From contig JASHTO010000158.1 of assembly GCA_030040515.1 (NCBI GenBank), forward strand, positions 1 to 18,548: a stretch of DNA of 18,548 bases, given 5' to 3'. Origin of the DNA: Terriglobia bacterium. Its GTDB lineage: Bacteria > Acidobacteriota > Terriglobia > UBA7540. The translations under genes and the position numbers were made by a program. Position 1 is the first letter of the stretch; the number at the start of each line of letters is the position of its first letter. Under the pieces are notes generated by a model. That model was not told the origin of the DNA. It was given only the letters and a program-made list of their open reading frames with translations, and did not search any database. This document shows, in pieces, positions 1 to 6,911 of this stretch.

Positions 1-2
1 TC

Positions 3-1949
3 GCTCCCGAAGAACGATCGACACTGATCCATCGTCTGGCGGAAGGAAACTGGGGGCCGGATCCCACACGCTCGCCGGACCATGCTTCACCCGTCCATGG
101 TTGGACGGACCGACTGCGGCTCATTCTCATCAGTGCCATTCAGGTGGATCACGCGGTGCTGTTTTCGACGTTCATCACCGTCGCTGCTTTCGTGCCACTT
201 TTCACGATGCAGGGTGTGGAAGGTCAAATTTTTGGACCCATGGCACGCACTTACGGTTACGCCCTGGGCGGCGCACTGATCGCTACCTTCACCATCACCC
301 CCGTCCTCACTTCCGTGTTGCTTCCCAAAACCGTCGAGGAGGCTGAAACCCTCGTCGTCCGCGCGCTGCACCGTCCCTTCGATCCTGCGCTGCGCATGAT
401 GCTGAAACATCGCGTCCTCGCCGCAGTTGCCGGCGTGGTATTCCTTGTGGCCTGCGGATTTCTGGGAATGAGACTGGGCAGTGAATTCCTGCCTCACCTG
501 GAAGAAGGCAACTTCTGGATTCGCGCTTCGATGCCCATGACCCTCTCCCTGCAGGATGGCGAGGCGGAGACGCGCAAGATGCGCGAGATCCTGCTACGCC
601 ACCCGGAAGTGATCACGGTGGTTTCCCAGCACGGCCGGCCCGATGACGGCAGCGACGCGGCGCCCTTCTCGAATGTTGAATTATTTGTTCCGCTCAAGCC
701 CTTTGAAAAATGGCCCAGAGGCTTGACCAAGGATATCCTGACCAGCCAGATTCAGAAGGAGTTCGAAAACGAGCTGCCAGGCGTCAACTTCAACTTCTCG
801 CAGTATATTCAAGACAATATTGAGGAGGCGGTTTCCGGCGTTAAGGGCTCGAATTCCATCAAGATCGTGGGTCCAAACCTGAAAACCCTCACCGAACTGG
901 CAGAACAGGTTCGCGATCAGATGGCCCAAGTTCGCGGAGTTGCCGACCTGGGAATCTTTCCCGTGCTCGGCCAGCCCAACTTGAACATCAAAGTGGATCG
1001 TGCCAAGGCCGCGCGATATGGCCTGAATTCCGGAGACGTCAATGCCGTGGTGCAGGCGGCCATGGGAGGCGCCGTGGCCACCTCCGTCCTTGAGGGCGAC
1101 CGGCAGTTTGACCTCGTGGTGCGGTACACTCCTGAATACCGGAATAGCATCGACAAAATTCGCAACATCAAAGTGGCTTACCAAACCCCCAGCGGCGCGA
1201 ACGCCTATATTCCCCTAAGTGAATTGGCCGACATCTCCCTGGATACCGGGGCCGCGTGGATTTACCACGAGGGCGTGCAGCGGTTCATCCCTGTCAAATT
1301 CAGCGTGCGGGGCAGGGACCTGGGCAGCACGGTTGCGGAGGCGCAGGAGAGAATTTCGAAGAACGTCAAGCTGCCCAGCGGTTATCGCATGGTTTGGGCG
1401 GGCGAGTTCGGGGAGCTTCAGGCCGCCAAGGCCCGGCTGGCTGTGATCGTGCCCATAACGCTTATCTTGATCCTCGGTCTCCTGTATGGAATGTTCAATT
1501 CGCTCCTGGAATCGCTTCTTGCCTTGCTGGGAATCCCCTTCGCCTTTGCCGGCGGCATTCTGGCCCTCTACATTGCGGGCCTGGCATTCAGCATCTCTGC
1601 GGCGATAGGATTCGTCTCGCTGCTGGGTGTTTCGGTCATGAATGGGATCCTCATCATTACTTATTACAAGGATGCGCTGCTTCTGGGCGGGACGCCCGTC
1701 GAGGCCATGTTCCATGCCGCATCCACGCGAATGCGCCCTTTGCTGATGACCAGCCTTTCCGCCTGTATTGGACTTTTTCCGGCGGCGATCTCGACGGGAA
1801 TTGGAAGCCAGGTGCAGCGGCCGCTCGCTACAGTGATTGTGGGCGGCATGCTGCTCGGCCCGATTATGCTGCTTCTTGTTGTGCCTCCCCTGAAGGTGGA
1901 GTTCCTTGGCCGCAGGAAAGACCTCCCCCGGGAGGTGCCGCCGTTATGA
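3..1949 (+). CDS. Heavy-metal efflux RND pump, CzcA/CusA type (5' end cut by window)
   Basis: This is the C-terminal part (648 residues) of an inner-membrane RND permease, which uses proton influx to drive metal ions or small molecules out through a tripartite channel. The frame is open from base 3, so the gene starts outside the window and the GTG at 144 is internal. Family marks include the PLFTMQGVEGQIFGPMA segment after a membrane helix, the periplasmic stretch with YGLNSGDVNAVVQAAMGG, and the C-terminal helix bundle with AIGFVSLLGVSVMNGILI. The helix carrying the charged proton-relay residues lies upstream, so metal specificity cannot be judged. The stop overlaps the next start (ATGA, 1946-1949) and an outer-membrane factor follows, which fits an efflux operon. 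A periplasmic adaptor gene is expected upstream. HME subfamily (metal) is favoured over HAE1 (drugs) from these motifs. Confidence 0.9.
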   Translation, partial: APEERSTLIHRLAEGNWGPDPTRSPDHASPVHGWTDRLRLILISAIQVDHAVLFSTFITVAAFVPLFTMQGVEGQIFGPMARTYGYALGGALIATFTITPVLTSVLLPKTVEEAETLVVRALHRPFDPALRMMLKHRVLAAVAGVVFLVACGFLGMRLGSEFLPHLEEGNFWIRASMPMTLSLQDGEAETRKMREILLRHPEVITVVSQHGRPDDGSDAAPFSNVELFVPLKPFEKWPRGLTKDILTSQIQKEFENELPGVNFNFSQYIQDNIEEAVSGVKGSNSIKIVGPNLKTLTELAEQVRDQMAQVRGVADLGIFPVLGQPNLNIKVDRAKAARYGLNSGDVNAVVQAAMGGAVATSVLEGDRQFDLVVRYTPEYRNSIDKIRNIKVAYQTPSGANAYIPLSELADISLDTGAAWIYHEGVQRFIPVKFSVRGRDLGSTVAEAQERISKNVKLPSGYRMVWAGEFGELQAAKARLAVIVPITLILILGLLYGMFNSLLESLLALLGIPFAFAGGILALYIAGLAFSISAAIGFVSLLGVSVMNGILIITYYKDALLLGGTPVEAMFHAASTRMRPLLMTSLSACIGLFPAAISTGIGSQVQRPLATVIVGGMLLGPIMLLLVVPPLKVEFLGRRKDLPREVPPL

Positions 1950-2509
1950 AGCTCCATTGCCTCCTGCTTTTCGTCATGGTTTGGCCGGGGTTTGGAGTTG
2001 CGCGAATCTCTGCGCAATCTTTGGACGCCGCCTCCGCGCAACCCTCCCCAAAGAGTAACGTGGGGATTTCCAACAACCCCCCCCAAGACGTTTCGCGCGC
2101 CAACCCATCCGGCAGCAAGGGAATCCGGAAACTGGGGAGTGGACCTAATGAGGTACCACGACCTCGCCGCGTTCCGCAATTAAACTCCACCCCTCGGCGT
2201 ATCAACGTTCCGATTCGGGCGGGGCAAACCCCCAATGCGGGGCGGCAGCGTCCAGCAGGAAACGGGGCAAATCTTCGCCCGGTGCGCCTCGGCGAACTTG
2301 GCCGGGCGGGCCGAGGTGGAATGGCGCCATATCAATTTGTTCACAGCACGGCTCTGGTCCGAACTTCCAGTGTGAACCGGCCTGCTGCGCCTCTGCATTA
2401 CTCCGTGCCCCATCGCAGTCCGAACCCTGCGGTGGTGAGCGGGTCGGCGAATTTGCATCGCGGCCAAACCGGGGCGATTAGCGGAACCGGCATGATCCGC
2501 AAGCCGTAG
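1946..2509 (+). CDS. Small secreted Pro/Arg/Asn-rich protein inside the efflux operon, function unknown
   Basis: This is a 187-residue protein I do not recognise. Its ATG overlaps the pump's TGA (ATGA), and a good ribosome site (GGGAGGTG, 1930-1937) sits just upstream inside the pump gene, so translational coupling is likely. Residues 1-24 form a signal peptide (hydrophobic LLLFVMVWPGFGV, then an Ala/Ser cleavage region near ISAQS). The mature part is basic and rich in Pro, Arg, Asn, Gly and Ser, with several His but no Cys. It has no evident domain and looks largely disordered. The outer-membrane-factor gene follows within 16 bases, so it probably belongs to the same transcript and works in the periplasm. 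A metal-binding or assembly role is only a guess from position. Confidence 0.72.
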   Translation: MKLHCLLLFVMVWPGFGVARISAQSLDAASAQPSPKSNVGISNNPPQDVSRANPSGSKGIRKLGSGPNEVPRPRRVPQLNSTPRRINVPIRAGQTPNAGRQRPAGNGANLRPVRLGELGRAGRGGMAPYQFVHSTALVRTSSVNRPAAPLHYSVPHRSPNPAVVSGSANLHRGQTGAISGTGMIRKP

Positions 2510-2524
2510 CTTGAATTGAGACAT

Positions 2525-4008
2525 ATGTCTCGACCTGGCACATTTCGCATCCTGGGTTGCATTTCAGCCGCCGTCTGTTTTTTCAGCGCCGGCTGCTTGG
2601 TGGGGCCGAATTTCAAGAAGCCCGCGCCCCCGGATGTGGGCGGTTACACGCCCACTCCCATCACCAGCACCAGTGCCACGCCCAATGTCGTGGGTGGTGA
2701 AGCGCAGACCATTGTGGATGGCAAGGACATTCCAGGCGAGTGGTGGGAGCTCTTCCACTCGCAGGCGCTTGATGATTTGATCGAGCGCGCGCTGAAGGCC
2801 AATCCCGACCTCAAGGCGGCGCAGGCGGCGCTGCTGGTGGCGCGCGAGAATGTGCTCGCGCAGCGAGGCTTCTACTATCCCAACGTAACAGGGAGCTTCA
2901 CGGTCACGCGCGCGCGGACGGCGGAGGACCTTTCGCCCGCGCTCAACGCCAACATTCAGAATTACAGCCTCTTCACGCCGGAGGTGAGCGTCTCCTACGT
3001 ACCCGATGTTTTCGGCCTGAACCGGAGAACTGTGGAATCGCTCCAGGCGCAGGCGCAGCAGGCGCGCTTTGCGTTGATCGCTACGCACATCACCCTCAGC
3101 TCAAACGTCGCCGCCGGCGCCATTCAGGAGGCCTCACTGCGCGGGCAGATTGACGCGACCCATGAGCTCATCACCATCAACACCGACATGCTGAAGATTC
3201 TGCGCGAGCAATATCATAAAGGCTATGCGAGCGAGCTGGACGTGGCGGCGCAGGAATCGCAGCTTGCGCAGGTGGCCGCCACGCTGCCGCCTCTGCTGAA
3301 GCAACTCGAGCAGCAGCGCGACGCGCTGGCCGTGATGGCGGGCGGCTTCCCACAGAGGGATTTTCCCGAGAAGTTCGAACTTTCTACCCTGCAATTGCCC
3401 CCGGAATTGCCCCTCAGTCTGCCTTCGAAGCTCGTCGAGCAGCGCCCGGACGTTCGCCAAGCGGAGGAGAATCTGCACGCCGCGAGTGCCCTCATCGGCG
3501 TCGCCATCGCCAACCGCATTCCCAGTATCAACTTGAGCGCCGATGCGGGCAGCTCGCCGGACCACATCAGTAAAATGTTCTCTCAGGGCAACGGCTTTTG
3601 GGATTTGACCGCAGGCATCACCCAGCCATCTTTGACGGCGGCACGCTGAAGCATCGCGAACGCGCCGCGCAAGACGCCTTTACCGAGGCCGCCGAACAAT
3701 ACCGCAGCACTGTGTTGACGGCATTCCAGAACGTGGCGGATACGCTGCACGCGCTCAACCAGGACGCCGAAGGCTTGAAGGCCGCGGCCGCCGCCAAGAA
3801 TGCCGCCGCCGTCACGCTGGAATTGTCCAAGAAACAGTACGGCTCCGGTTACCTCAGCTACCTCGCCCTGCTCAGTGCGGAGCAGGCGTACCAGCAAGCC
3901 GTCATCAACCTCGTTCAGGCGCAGTCCAATCGCTATTCTGACACTGCCGCGCTATTCCAGGCCCTAGGCGGCGGCTGGTGGAATTGCCCGGACATTCCGA
4001 AGCACTGA
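2525..4008 (+). pseudogene. NodT-family outer-membrane efflux lipoprotein, frameshifted near 3627
   Basis: This gene encodes the TolC-like outer-membrane channel of an RND efflux system. The ATG at 2525 gives a lipoprotein signal ending FFSAGC, followed by the family hallmark CLVGPNFKKP. TolC-type helical repeats follow, including EWWELFHSQALDDLIERAL, LVEQRPDVRQAEENL and, after the break, FQNVADTLHAL and ALGGGWWN near the end. The reading frame breaks within GITQP/IFDGGTL: the first frame stops at 3649, while the second carries the expected continuation to 4008. Adding one base after CAGCC (about 3625-3627) restores a product of about 494 residues, normal for the family. This is either a genuine one-base deletion or an assembly error. 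Both halves are otherwise well preserved, so the lesion is recent or artefactual. It is the last gene of the efflux operon seen here. Confidence 0.88.
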
Positions 4009-4040
4009 TTTCAAACCAGAGTAGGAGTATGATGACCCTG

Positions 4041-4057
4041 CCGGCGGCCCTCGCCGG
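4041..4057 (+). other. Short GC-rich hairpin in the leader of the aldolase gene
   Basis: CCGGCG (4041-4046) can pair with CGCCGG (4052-4057) around a five-base loop. There is no T-run, so it is not a standard intrinsic terminator. It sits in the 66-bp gap between the outer-membrane factor and the aldolase. Its role is unknown. Confidence 0.35.
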
Positions 4058-4074
4058 ATAGCCAGGAGCGCTTC

Positions 4075-4722
4075 ATGACCTCCAAAGAAGTGCGGGCTCG
4101 CATTGAGCAAACCGGGATTGTCGCCGCCATCCGCGTCTACTCCGCGCCCGAGGCGCTGTTCGCCGTGGATGCCGTGGTGGCGGGCGGCATTGATGTGGTT
4201 GAAATTACTTTAACCGTGCCTCAGGCCACGCAGGTGATCTCCAACCTGGTGAAGGATGCGCCGAACATCGTGGTGGGCGCGGGTGGGGTGATGGATGCGG
4301 CAGAGGCCAGCGAGTGTCTCGACGCGGGCGCTCAATTCCTTACCAGCGACGGGTTAAGACCCGCGGTGATCGAGTTCGCGGTAAAAAAGGACGTTATCGT
4401 ATTTCCCGGAGCGCTTACGCCAACCGAGGTCATGACGGCGTGGGAAGTGCACGCTGATTTCGTCAAGGTGGTTCCCTGCGCGCAAATCGGCGGCGAAAAT
4501 TACATCAGCTCGCTGCACAAGATGTTTCCCCAAATTCCGCTCATCGCCGCAGGGGGCGTGACGGAGAAAAATGCCTCGAAGTTCATCTTCGCCGGGGCCG
4601 TGGCGCTGGGCATCGGCCGTGAACTGCTCCCACCGGAAGCGCTCCGACACCGGCAGGCGGGCCGAATCAGCAGTCTGGCCAAACGGTTCCTGAGTTATGT
4701 AAAATCCGGGCGTGAACATTAG
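4075..4722 (+). CDS. eda: 2-dehydro-3-deoxy-phosphogluconate / 4-hydroxy-2-oxoglutarate aldolase family (KDPG aldolase)
   Basis: This is a 215-residue class I aldolase of the Eda family. It would cleave KDPG to pyruvate and glyceraldehyde 3-phosphate (Entner-Doudoroff route) or a related 2-keto-3-deoxy sugar acid. The ATG at 4075 follows an AGGAG site. Family residues are in place: Glu43 in VVEITLTVP and the Schiff-base Lys131 in DFVKVVPC, two residues earlier than Glu45 and Lys133 of the E. coli enzyme. The GAGGVMD, FPGALTPTEVMTAW and AAGGV motifs of the TIM barrel are also present. The usual SPG segment reads SDG here (91-93) and the common GAGTV reads GAGGV, so substrate preference could differ from true KDPG. 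No dehydratase (edd) or sugar kinase lies next to it. Length is normal for the family. Confidence 0.88.
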   Translation: MTSKEVRARIEQTGIVAAIRVYSAPEALFAVDAVVAGGIDVVEITLTVPQATQVISNLVKDAPNIVVGAGGVMDAAEASECLDAGAQFLTSDGLRPAVIEFAVKKDVIVFPGALTPTEVMTAWEVHADFVKVVPCAQIGGENYISSLHKMFPQIPLIAAGGVTEKNASKFIFAGAVALGIGRELLPPEALRHRQAGRISSLAKRFLSYVKSGREH

Positions 4723-4745
4723 GTGGCAAGCGCGAGACACACGAT

Positions 4746-4839
4746 TTTGTAGCGCAGACCGCCGCATTTGCGGTCTGCGGGTTTTTCGCGAGGTCCCGGA
4801 ATCGACGCGGACTGCAAATTCAGTGGTCTGCGCTACAAA
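4746..4839. repeat. Inverted repeat with 15-bp perfect arms around the terminator
   Basis: TTTGTAGCGCAGACC (4746-4760) is exactly reverse-complementary to 4825-4839. The left arm also supplies half of the terminator stem at 4753-4779, so the two pairings exclude each other. The shape resembles the GC-rich palindromic intergenic repeats seen elsewhere in this window. It may be a REP or MITE-like unit lying between the aldolase and the ASPIC protein gene. Confidence 0.6.
4753..4786 (+). terminator. Intrinsic-terminator-like hairpin after the aldolase gene
   Basis: A perfect 10-bp stem (CGCAGACCGC, 4753-4762, with GCGGTCTGCG, 4770-4779) has a 7-base loop and is followed by GG and five T residues (4782-4786). 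It lies 31 bases after the aldolase stop and fits a Rho-independent terminator. It is embedded in a larger inverted repeat. Confidence 0.65.
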
Positions 4840-4893
4840 TTATTCCCCGGAACGGTCACGGCCAGAATGGCGATGCCGCCCAACGAGGAGGGC

Positions 4894-6681
4894 ATGAAAT
4901 TTTCACGCCGAAATTGGCTGGGTTCGACGGGCGTGCTATTGGGCTCGGAAATTCTAGGTGCTCTATCCACCCCGCTGTGGCGATGGACGGGAATTCCGGT
5001 GATTCAGGCCGCGGCGGCGCCTTATCCTGACGTCACAATTCCCGTCACCTTCGTCGACATTGCCAAAGACGCCGGCCTGAATGTTTCCAATGTTTGGGGC
5101 GGCGTGAAACATAAGCAATACATTTTGGAAGCGAAGGGCAGCGGGCTCGCCTTCTTTGATTACGACCAGGACGGCTGGCTGGACATCTACCTCACCAACG
5201 GCGACCGACTGCCCGGCGAAGAGCCTTATCCCGACGGCAAAACTCCCACACAACATTTGTTCAAAAACAATCGCGATGGCACATTCACCGATGTGACGGA
5301 GAAGTCCGGCCTGGGACGCACCGGCTGGGGCGCGGGTGTGTGCGTGGGCGACTACGACAATGATGGCTGGGACGATATGTTCTGCACCTACTGGGGCCAC
5401 AACGTGCTGTGGCACAACAACGGCGACGGCACGTTCACCGACGTGACAAAAAAAGCCGGCTTGTGGGAGGACCGTGTGCGCTGGGGCTCCGGTTGCACGT
5501 GGCTTGATTACGACCGCGACGGGTTCCTCGACTTGTTTGTGTGCAATTACATCGATCTCGACATGGAGAAGGTTCCCACGCCCGGCCACCCCGGGGGATG
5601 CGAATGGAAGGGCATGCCCGTGATGTGCGGCCCGCGGGGCTTGCCAGGCGGCATGAACATCCTCTACCACAACAATGGCGATGGAACCTTTACTGACGTT
5701 TCCGAAAAGGCGGGCATCCTGAAGACCGGGCGCCGCTATTCCATCACCGCCGTCTCCTACGATTTTGATAACGACGGATGGCCGGACGTCTACGTATCAG
5801 TCGATTCTGAGCCCAGCATTTTGTTCCACAACAAGCACGACGGAACGTTTGAGGATATCGCCGTGATGGCCGGTTGCGCCTACAACGAGGACGGGCAGGA
5901 ACAGTCCGGCATGGGAGTGGGCGTGGGCGACTACGACGGCGACGGATGGCTGGACATCTTCAAAACCAATTTTTCCGATGACACGCCCGACCTCTATCAC
6001 AACAATGGTGATGGAACCTTTACGGACGCAACCTACGCTTCCGGACTGGGCGTCAACACTCAATACGTCGGCTGGGGCGCGGGGTTTATGGATTATGACA
6101 ACAACGGCTGGACGGATATCTTCGAGGTGAACGGGCACGTTTACCCCGAAATCGAGGAATATCACATCGAAGCGCAATTCCTTGAGAACCGCCTGGTTTA
6201 TCGAAACCTCGGAAATGGCCACTTCAAGGATGTTTCAAAAGAATTGGGACCGGGTGTGGCGGAGCGGTTCTCCAGCCGCGGCTGCGCGTTCGGGGATTTT
6301 GACAACGATGGCGACGTCGACGTGCTGGTGCTGAATATGAACGACTACCCGTCACTGCTTCGCAACGACGGCGGGAACAAAAACAATTGGATCAGCATCA
6401 AGCTGCTCGGTGTGCATTGCAACCGCACGGCCATTGGCGCGCGCGTACGTGTGGTGACCGGGCAGCACGTCCAGATCGACGAGGTCCACTCCGGCACCAG
6501 TGTGATGTCGCAGAGCGATTTTCGACTGCATTTCGGCCTGGGAACCACGCAGCAGATTGATTCGATCGAGGTGACTTGGCCCACCACTCGGAAAGTGGAG
6601 AAGTTTTCCAACCTTGAAGCCAACCAGTTCCTGACCATCAAGGAAGGCGCGGGAATTATCAAGAGACAAAGGGCAAGCTAG
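4894..6681 (+). CDS. Secreted VCBS/FG-GAP repeat protein with C-terminal ASPIC/UnbV domain (CRTAC1 family)
   Basis: This is a 595-residue exported protein. The ATG at 4894 is preferred over an in-frame upstream ATG at 4768 because GAGGAG (4885-4890) precedes it and the product begins with a Tat-like leader (FSRRNWL, then a hydrophobic stretch to about 43). Seven Asp-rich calcium-binding loops of the FG-GAP/VCBS type follow (DYDQDGWLD about 89-97, then near 153, 205, 290, 347, 400 and 468). They alternate with NNGDGTFTDV-type strands, as expected for a beta-propeller. An ASPIC/UnbV domain closes the protein (about 512-585, with GARVRV, SGTSVMSQSD and HFGLG). Such proteins are abundant in Acidobacteriota and Planctomycetes. 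Their biochemical role is not settled, but extracellular binding or adhesion is usually inferred. No partner gene is evident next to it. Confidence 0.92.
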   Translation: MKFSRRNWLGSTGVLLGSEILGALSTPLWRWTGIPVIQAAAAPYPDVTIPVTFVDIAKDAGLNVSNVWGGVKHKQYILEAKGSGLAFFDYDQDGWLDIYLTNGDRLPGEEPYPDGKTPTQHLFKNNRDGTFTDVTEKSGLGRTGWGAGVCVGDYDNDGWDDMFCTYWGHNVLWHNNGDGTFTDVTKKAGLWEDRVRWGSGCTWLDYDRDGFLDLFVCNYIDLDMEKVPTPGHPGGCEWKGMPVMCGPRGLPGGMNILYHNNGDGTFTDVSEKAGILKTGRRYSITAVSYDFDNDGWPDVYVSVDSEPSILFHNKHDGTFEDIAVMAGCAYNEDGQEQSGMGVGVGDYDGDGWLDIFKTNFSDDTPDLYHNNGDGTFTDATYASGLGVNTQYVGWGAGFMDYDNNGWTDIFEVNGHVYPEIEEYHIEAQFLENRLVYRNLGNGHFKDVSKELGPGVAERFSSRGCAFGDFDNDGDVDVLVLNMNDYPSLLRNDGGNKNNWISIKLLGVHCNRTAIGARVRVVTGQHVQIDEVHSGTSVMSQSDFRLHFGLGTTQQIDSIEVTWPTTRKVEKFSNLEANQFLTIKEGAGIIKRQRAS

Positions 6682-6701
6682 ATTTCGACCTCAACTGGAG
6701 C

Positions 6702-6737
6702 ACGGGCATCTTGCCCGCTGTTGCGTGGGCGTCCCAC
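6702..6737. repeat. Tandem small hairpins downstream of the ASPIC gene
   Basis: Two short perfect hairpins stand back to back: CGGGCA-TCT-TGCCCG (6703-6717) and GTGGG-CGT-CCCAC (6725-6737). There is no T-run. The pattern matches a style of dispersed intergenic palindrome in GC-rich environmental bacteria. It could also act as a mild transcription terminator or mRNA end stabiliser for the gene ending at 6681. Confidence 0.45.
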
Positions 6738-6786
6738 CCGCCCAATCACGGTCAAGGAGAAGCAAATCTACTCGAAAGAAAAACAT

Positions 6787-6869
6787 CTCACGCAAAGATG
6801 CCAAGGCGCAAAGCACCGCCAAGAAAGCAAAGCACTTCTACCTTGCGTGACTTTGCGCCTGGGCGTGAG
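6787..6869. repeat. 83-bp palindromic repeat (CTCACGC...GCGTGAG) in a convergent spacer
   Basis: Nested inverted arms are visible: CTCACGC (6787-6793) with GCGTGAG (6863-6869), AGGCGCAAAG (6804-6813) with CTTTGCGCCT (6851-6860), and an alternative TCACGCAA (6788-6795) with TTGCGTGA (6843-6850). Sequences of the CACGCAAAG.GGCGCAAAG type recur as intergenic repeats in many bacterial genomes. It lies between the convergent ASPIC and GH98-like genes, and no protein can be supported in the 230-bp gap. Confidence 0.55.
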
Positions 6870-6911
6870 ACCGTTTATTTTTTCACGGTTTCGGATGGCC
6901 GTGGCACGAAA

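Noticed and set aside
144..146. GTG at 144 as the true start of the RND pump
   Set aside because: The frame is open to the window edge and the family expects many more residues upstream, so this is an internal codon of a truncated gene.
1256..1945. Extension of the small secreted protein frame upstream into the pump gene
   Set aside because: Upstream of 1946 the frame is out of phase with the well-supported pump sequence. The ATG at 1946 has its own ribosome site and starts a signal peptide.
4963..5670. - strand frame antisense to the ASPIC protein gene
   Set aside because: It is a Val/Ala/His-rich mirror of the Asp/Gly-rich VCBS repeats, with no start signal or domain.
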